Shown piece by piece: positions 57,388-64,000 of a stretch of 64,000 nt of DNA. Position 1 is the stretch's first letter. The number at the start of each line of letters is the position of its first letter. The DNA comes from Gigaspora rosea (lineage: Eukaryota; Glomeromycota; Glomeromycetes; Diversisporales; Gigasporaceae). A program made the translations under genes and the position numbers. The stretch covers positions 12,315-76,314 of the forward strand of contig QKWP01001747.1 in assembly GCA_003550325.1 (NCBI GenBank), given 5' to 3'. The notes below the pieces were generated by a model. It was not told where the DNA came from. It was given only the letters and a program-made list of their open reading frames with translations, and did not search any database.

Positions 57388-59900
57388 ATGAAGTCTAAAA
57401 AAAATAACGATAATATTTGTTTGTTTTATTATCGTTTTCCTGAATTCGATTAGTGCAAATAACAATAACAACGAAATTCCAAGTTTTATTCGACGTGAAC
57501 CTGAATTAGACAGGAGTGATGTACCTAAAAATATACTTGCTGCTTCTCTAGTTGGAGGTTGTTTATATTTAATCAATTAATAATTATACTTGCCACCCAA
57601 ATCCCAAACTCTAAGTTATTATTAATTTTTATTTAAACATATATAGATTTATATATTTGCAAACTACAGTATCAATATTATGGTTTTTTTTTTTTTTTTG
57701 ATAAATGACAATTGTTTTTTGAAGTTTGGGGGTTTGCCAGCAAGTATATAAACAATATGTTAGTCGATTGTCTACCTATATAATCCCGATCTTTCAGAAG
57801 TCAATCTCGATAAATTATCTAAATTATCTAAATGATGAATTTTTTTATTTACCATTCCGACATAACTAAACTAGGTTTAATTTAGTTGGTATGGTATAGT
57901 AAATAATTCATCAAATTTCAAAACCATCTAAAAAAACCAAAACCGATCGATATGTATTTAAAATTTTCGGGGATTGGCTTCTGATAGTTCGAGATCATGA
58001 TTTTTAAGAAAATCTCAATTTATGTAAATTTTCTTTCATTTAGGATACAGTCAGCTTACTCCAATGATGGAAATTTGTAAGATTTTGAAAGAACGTGGTT
58101 ATAATGTAAGTTTTTTTTTCGAGAATTGAATTTCGACGATCACGTGACACAAATTAACATTAATTGTCTTTAAAATGATCTAGGTAACTTTAGTAGCTCC
58201 TGGTAACTTTACAGCTAAATCCATCGCATATCGTTTAATTCCTCAAATAATAACCGGTCCAGCAATAGATTCGCGTGAATTTCCAGAATTTAAAAATTTA
58301 TTCACTGACGAATTTACATATGAATTTTTATGTCTCATAAAATCAATATTCAATAAACGTTATATTAGTGGTTTTAATGAATTAAAAAGAATTGCAACTG
58401 ACATTAAAGCGGACTTATTCATATGTGGTTATTCACTAAACGAACCATGCTTTGATTTAGCATGGAAATTAAAGAAACCAGTTGTTGCAATTGGATCTTC
58501 TATGATGTGTGAGTAAATTAATGGTTAATATATATTATGTGAATTAAATGAATAATTAAAATAAATCAATTATTTCTCATATATACTGTATATTTTAGCA
58601 TTCTCGACACCATTCTATAAATCTGATCCAATTTTTGGATGTAAATCAAATATGGAAAATGAATCATTTTACGAAAGATTTAGATGCTCTTTAATCATGC
58701 CTTTAAGTTTATTTTGGAGTGTTAGGCATGCTTTAAATGATTTAAATTATTATAGAGCTAAAGTTGGAGTGGAACCTTCTTATACTTTTCTAGGAGGAAA
58801 TAATATTTTATTTTTGGCTGACAATTTCTTTGGATTTGAGGTAAGCATATATGTTAGTGTGAATGCAACTCCTGTTCTATTATAATTATAAAATAAATAA
58901 ATATATATAAATATATATACACATATATTTTATTATAACATTAAAAAATATATATATAATTTTTTAGACACCATTTGCTGTGCCCCCAGTTCATCAAGAC
59001 ATTGGACCAATATTACCAGATATATATCCAGATTTATCACCATCACTTTTTGAATTTCTTGAATCTCATCCTAGAACAATGTATTTTACACTTGGAACTC
59101 AAGCATATACAACTCCTAAAAATTATATAATTTTATTACAATCTTTTATTGAATTAATTAATCAAAATATTCTTGATGGAATAATTTGGTCAACTGTTAA
59201 AACTGATATTAATGAATTACCATCATTTATAACTATTTTATCATCAAATATTTCTATACCTACTTCAAATATATTAAATAATTTATATTCAAATATTTAT
59301 GTTACAAATTTTGCTCCTCAATTTGCTTTACTTTCTCATAAAAATTTAAAAATTTATTTAAGTCATGGTGGTGCTAGTAGTTGTCATGAATCAATGTATA
59401 CAGCTACTCCAATGTTAATGTTTCCATTAACAAATGATCAAGAGGGTAATACTGAAAAATTAGTAAATACTGGTATGGCTTTAAAAATTTCTAAATTTAA
59501 TTTAAATGTTAATGATATTATAGTAAAAGTTAAGAGAATTTTAACTGAAAAAAGTTTTAAAGAAAGTGCAAAGAGGATGCAAATTTTAGCAAAAGTTAAT
59601 AGTAAAAGAAAATATAGAGGTGCTGATTTAATAGAAGTTGTTTTGAATTCTGTAAAATATAGAGGAAATATGAATGATAATGGGGAATGGGAAGTTGATA
59701 ATAATGTATTATTAAATGATTTGATTACTCCTGATACGAGAATGGGTTTTATTAAAGGAAAATATTTGGATGTTTTGGGTACCGCTTTTCTTATTATTAT
59801 AATTTTAGTTGGTAGTCTTGGTTATGGTATTTGGAAATTTATTCGTTTTGTTGGGAAATTGGTTAAAAGTGAAGTATCGTTGAAATCTAAAAAAGAGTAG
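57388..59900 (+). CDS. UDP-glycosyltransferase (GT1 family), five exons, one apparent frameshift
   Basis: Exons: 57388-57557, 58044-58105, 58184-58508, 58599-58840, 58968-59900. All introns are GT..AG; the first is 486 bases. The ATG at 57388 starts MKSK, but the following A8 run (57397-57404) puts it out of frame with a hydrophobic stretch (ITIIFVCFIIVFLNSISAN) that is a clear signal peptide. With seven A the model is in frame and gives 576 residues. FAPQFALLSH (380-389) and LSHGGASSCHES (397-408) are the GT1 sugar-nucleotide-binding signature, followed by FPLTNDQEGN. A transmembrane helix at about 535-557 precedes a short basic tail. Thus: an ER/secretory membrane enzyme transferring sugar from UDP-sugar to a lipid or small molecule. 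Acceptor unknown; sterol or xenobiotic are possibilities. Confidence 0.88.
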
Positions 59901-60484
59901 TAGTAAATTTGTAAATTTATATAATCTTATATAATTCTCATTTTATTTATCATAATTAAAACGAAAATTAATAAAAATTTTTTTTTTCTTTGTTGCAATT
60001 TATTTATTTTTTTTTTTATTTAAAATTTTTGCCTTGCTAAATCGCAACGAAAAACAAGTAACATAAATCAAAATAATATCCATCAAAATAACCAAAAACT
60101 ATACTACAAAAGAAAAAAGGAATGAAATATTAGTATATCTAAAAACAAAAAATGAAGGTTTAAAAATTTGAGTTTATATTTACCATCAAGGAAAGAAAAA
60201 AAAAAAAAAAAANAAAAAAAAAAAAAAAAAAGGAGTGAAAAAAAAAATAATATATAACAAGAAAAAGGATAAATTTCAATTTTTATGTTACAATTTTATA
60301 TAGGCCCATCTTAATTTTACATAATCAATTTTCTCTTTTAATTGAAGAAAAATTTTAGCCCCCACATATTCATTGATTCATTGATTCATTGTAAAATAAG
60401 AGTTAAATGTTCAAATGTAGAAAAAAAAAAGATTGTTATTTTTTACGATATTTATATAAATTCATGTTAACAAGATATGGCTTG
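59901..60484. other. Convergent intergenic region with poly-A tract
   Basis: Tail-to-tail spacer between the UGT and kinase genes, holding both 3' UTRs. 60,191-60,231 is a long A run containing one ambiguous base (N at 60213), so its length is unreliable. cattgattcattgattcatt at 60,369-60,390 is a short tandem repeat. No gene. Confidence 0.6.
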
Positions 60485-63400
60485 TTAATTATCGTTGAGT
60501 TCGGAAATAGATGGTTTTTTCACTAAACCATTTCCACATCCATATACATCTCTGGTCAAGTCACCTAAAAATGAAACACCCTTATAAAGAAAGCCATCAA
60601 ATCTTGAATCATCATCATTAGCTTTTTGATTTTCAACATGTAGAATTTCATCGTCAGGAATACCGGTTTGTTTTTCTACTTCGTGTTGTTCTTGTGATCC
60701 AACAAGCGTTGAATGCGTTGAAAGTCCTGATGGATTTAAAGATGATGATATCGGAGTTGATGATGCAGATAATTGGTTAGTTGAAATACTAGATGTACTG
60801 GATGCTGATATTGGTGTGCCGCAGTCACTTATACCACTTATAGATGCTTTCCTCGATTTTCCTGTAGGCAACTTTAGTAGAGATGGCTTACGTTTTTGCA
60901 TCGATTTAGGAGGTGTTGCCTCTTCAACTGGTGATGGTTTAAGAGATGAGGTGGATTTTTTCTTTAAAAGTGATTGTCGTTTGACATGAGTATTGATCGT
61001 CAAGTCAGGTTTATTACGTGGTGTAGGTGTTAAATTTGAAGTTTCAATAGGTTCGGCGGTAATTGTTTGTGAAACAAGAGACGAAGGAACATTGTTATTA
61101 TTTTTATTATTCATTTGTAAACTAATGTCAATATCATCATCAAATGCTACAGATTTACGATTTTCAGATGTTATTTTTCCAGAAGAAATTTCGTCAAGAT
61201 TTCCTGAAGAAAGACGGCGGATATCAGCTCGATTATTACGTGCCGCAAAATAACTTGTATCTTGTTCATCTTCAGGATTAGGTACAAAAGGTGCTTGTTG
61301 TTGACGAATATGATCCCAATCAATTCCATTAAAGAAAGGATGTGCTTTAATTTCTTCTGCACTAGGTCGTTTTTCAGGTGTTTTATTTAACAATTTTGAA
61401 ATTAAATCTTTGGCTTCTGCAGACAAAAATCCTTCAGGTGGCCATTGAATATCATTATCTAAAATGTTTCTAAAGATTGCTTGTGGTGTATCATCATTAA
61501 AAGGAGGATACCCTACAAGAAATTCAAAAAGACATATACCAAGAGACCACCAATCTACCACTGTTGTGTGTCCGATACCAAGAAGTAACTCTGGTGCAAG
61601 ATAATCAGGAGTACCTAAAAGAGCTTTGGAACTTTGTTTATTATGTTTTTTTGATGATTTTGATGATGAAGTTTGAGTAAAATTACTGGCTGATGATTGA
61701 GATTCTATATTATGAAAATTAATATGAACCGAAGTTCCTGTACTTTCATTGGGAAAGACAGAAGAAACTGGGCGATGACCACTAGGGTTAGTACGAAAAT
61801 CCACACTGCCAGCTCTCATACTCTTTGACTTTTTCTCAGGCTTATTATTTGATTCACCTTCTTTAACGAATGTAATGCTACTTTTTTCAGGAATTGATAT
61901 CCTAGACAAACCAAAATCAGTAAGTTTTATATGACCTTCAGAGGTAATAAGCATATTATCAGGTTTCAAGTCTCGATGAGTTATTCCATTTTTGTGAAGG
62001 TATTCAAGCGCTAATACAACTTCTGCTGTATACATTCGCGCCATGTCTTCTTCAAAACGTTCAAAAGATTGAAGAAGTGATGACAAATCTCCTCCAATTA
62101 AATATTCCATTACCTAAAAAATTTTTATAATAAATATACATTAAGTATGTATAATATAAATAATAGATAAATAATAGATAAATAAAATTAATAAAATAAA
62201 TAAATAAATAAATAGTAACTTACCAGATACAAATAGTCCTGACTTTGAAATGCGTAAAAAAGTTTAACCACAAACGGAGTTCTTGTCAAACTAAGAACTC
62301 TTCTCTCTGCAAGTACATGATTTACCATATTCTTGCGTACCATATCTACTTTTTTCAAAATCTTTATGGCATAAAGATCACCGGTTGTCTTTTTTCTTGC
62401 AAGATAAACTTTACCAAAAGCCCCTCGGCTAATAGGTTTTATTATTTCAAAATCTTGAATACTTGGAACTCTTGTTTTAGCACCCTAAAATATATGATAA
62501 TCATTATATTAGAAGAAAGATCTCATAAACTAATTAAACTAATTTCTAATTTATTTAAAAATATTTACCATTTTATCACCATTAACTGATGTACCATTAG
62601 AATTATTAGAATCTTTATTACCCGGTGAATTGTTACCACGGCCATTAACTCCACGTAAAATAGCAGTAAACAATGAAATTAATTTTTTCCCACTACGTGA
62701 AGGACTATCTGAATCTAAAAAATATATATATATATATATAATTTCACTTGTAAACATCAAAAAATTTTTTTAATCGATTGTAATAAAAAAAAATAAAGAC
62801 ATACCATATGATATTGACCCAGCACTTTCCTGCCGTCTATGTGATAATGCTAAATCTTTTTGACCATTACTGCTACGTTGACGATAAGAACTTGAAGGCC
62901 TTGATAAAAGGTTTGATGATGCTTTACTTGATGCAGATGTTGACAACACTCTACTTGATATTGATTGTTTTCTAGCAGCTTTTTGAGGTATTTGTAAAGC
63001 TCCGGTTTCCATTGGAATTGATGTAGTGACTGAAGAAGGAGTGCTAAAAGTCGGTGTTACATTTGAAACCGTTTTTATTGACCGTAATTTTCGGATATAT
63101 GCTTGTAATGTTTCATGTTTCTCTTCGACCTAAAAATATTAAAAAAAATTAAAGTAATCTATAAAATTAATAATTAATATTAATATTAATATTAATAGTA
63201 CTTACAACGTGAAGTAATCGTTTTCCATAAGTCAATAATTTTTCATCTCTTGTAGCGACTTTTTCAATATCTTCGACCAAACGTCCTAATTTAGTCGCAT
63301 ATTTTTCACTTTTTCTAAGTGCTTCTCGACGACCTAATGTCTCTTTAACGCCAGCAGCTCTGATAGAATTAAATAAAATAATATGTCTTAATATCTTATA

Positions 63401-64000
63401 AATAAATAATTATATAAATAATTATATATAAATAATTAATTACTTTAATCCAATTTGTTCCATCAATTCGGCATCTTTTATGTTATAATAATCTTGATAA
63501 CTTGTGTTTTTTTCCTAAATAAGAAACCATAAGAAACCATAAGAAACCATAAGGATTGTTATTTTTAAAAAAATTTTTTTTTTAGAAAGAAAACTAAATT
63601 TGAAAAAGAAACCCTACTATAAGTTCAGCCTTTCGTTTTGAGACATCGCCAACTAATCTATTAAGTCTACCATCACATTCTTTTAATTTAATCACATATT
63701 CAGTTGTAATAGCACAAGTTTCAGAATGTGCAGGCATCTCATAATTAGGAATCATTTCTTCACAAATACGGCATAATATATAATCATTTTGAGGTTGAAG
63801 ATATGGAGTTGCAAGACTGTGACTACCGATAAGATTATTAGAACCTTTTAACTGTAATGATGAATTACGACGAGATATAGCAGTTGCTCTTGAATCGATA
63901 GAAAGTGAACGTGATTTTTCTCTAAGTAAAGGTGGTACACCCATGTTACGAATGGGATTTTGCTGAGGTGGAGATCCTGCAGGAGATACAGCAGTCGATG
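60485..64000 (-). CDS. Greatwall/Rim15-type AGC protein kinase, N-terminus beyond the window
   Basis: Exons from the right edge: 64000-63618, 63514-63444, 63359-63206, 63129-62805, 62714-62569, 62484-62224, 62113-60485. Phases agree throughout and give 988 residues in view. First comes a C2HC-like finger ([20 protein letters not shown]), then a coiled-coil-like helical stretch ([15 protein letters not shown]), a serine-rich region, and the kinase: [44 protein letters not shown]. About 98 residues separate DFG from GTPDY, an insertion of roughly 75-80 in the activation segment. This is the hallmark of Greatwall/Rim15/Cek1 kinases. By family it phosphorylates endosulfine-type inhibitors of PP2A-B55 and controls quiescence under nutrient signalling. 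The C-terminal 280 residues are serine/proline-rich and probably disordered. The frame is open at the edge, so the ATG at 63944 is not the true start. Confidence 0.9.
63521..63554. repeat. Tandem decamer in a kinase intron
   Basis: The unit aagaaaccat is repeated three times and followed by a partial copy, within the intron 63515-63617. The neighbouring intron at 63130-63205 contains a (taatat)n patch at 63,170-63,196. Both are outside the exons and probably length-variable. Confidence 0.8.

Noticed and set aside
63594..63944. ATG at 63944 as the start of the kinase
   Set aside because: The frame stays open upstream to the window edge with protein-like sequence, so the start is outside.

Overview
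The window looks like a gene-poor, repeat-rich stretch of an arbuscular mycorrhizal fungus nuclear genome, most likely Rhizophagus or a close Glomeromycotina relative. The grounds are the strong AT bias, short GT..AG introns in otherwise fungal genes, an F-box/leucine-rich protein, relics of the lineage's expanded TKL kinase family, a decayed member of another multicopy family, a Greatwall/Rim15-type kinase, and TTAGGG-type telomere-like motifs. The species call rests on family resemblance from memory, not on a search.

Layout. 1-8.5 kb holds no intact gene: AT-rich repeats, one long foldback element (1681-2226), truncated LINE 3' ends inside a diverged 1.1 kb tandem duplication, and a hAT-like element (7003-7992). 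8.6-16.5 kb is one full-length but broken LINE with ORF1, APE endonuclease, reverse transcriptase and RNase H. It is bounded by a 16-bp target-site duplication and carries a 321-bp MITE in its 3' coding end. 16.5-28.4 kb is low-complexity DNA, a tRNA-derived SINE candidate and a dense series of inverted-repeat and hAT-like elements. 28.4-30.2 kb (minus) is a two-exon F-box gene. 30.2-44.7 kb is intergenic with gene relics and nested elements (39.2-41.7 kb). An 828-base assembly gap (44,696-45,523) adjoins a Tc1 element with an intact transposase (45.7-46.7 kb, minus). That element inserted into a multicopy-family gene now broken by stops and a frameshift (46.9-49.2 kb). Kinase fragments follow, then more nested MITEs to 56 kb.

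The right end is genic. A five-exon UDP-glycosyltransferase gene (57.4-59.9 kb, plus) faces, tail to tail, a multi-exon Greatwall/Rim15-like kinase gene (60.5 kb to beyond the right edge, minus). The UGT needs one base fewer in an A8 run to join its signal peptide to the rest.

I did not find a clearly new defence, biosynthetic or signalling system. The most distinctive material is the transposon ecology: several 8-bp-TSD non-autonomous elements with related ends, some nested; a matched pair of about 546-bp foldback elements; telomere-like repeats inside palindromic MITEs; and SINE/LINE copies that appear to share tails. The genes are ordinary housekeeping or signalling types and form no operon or cluster.
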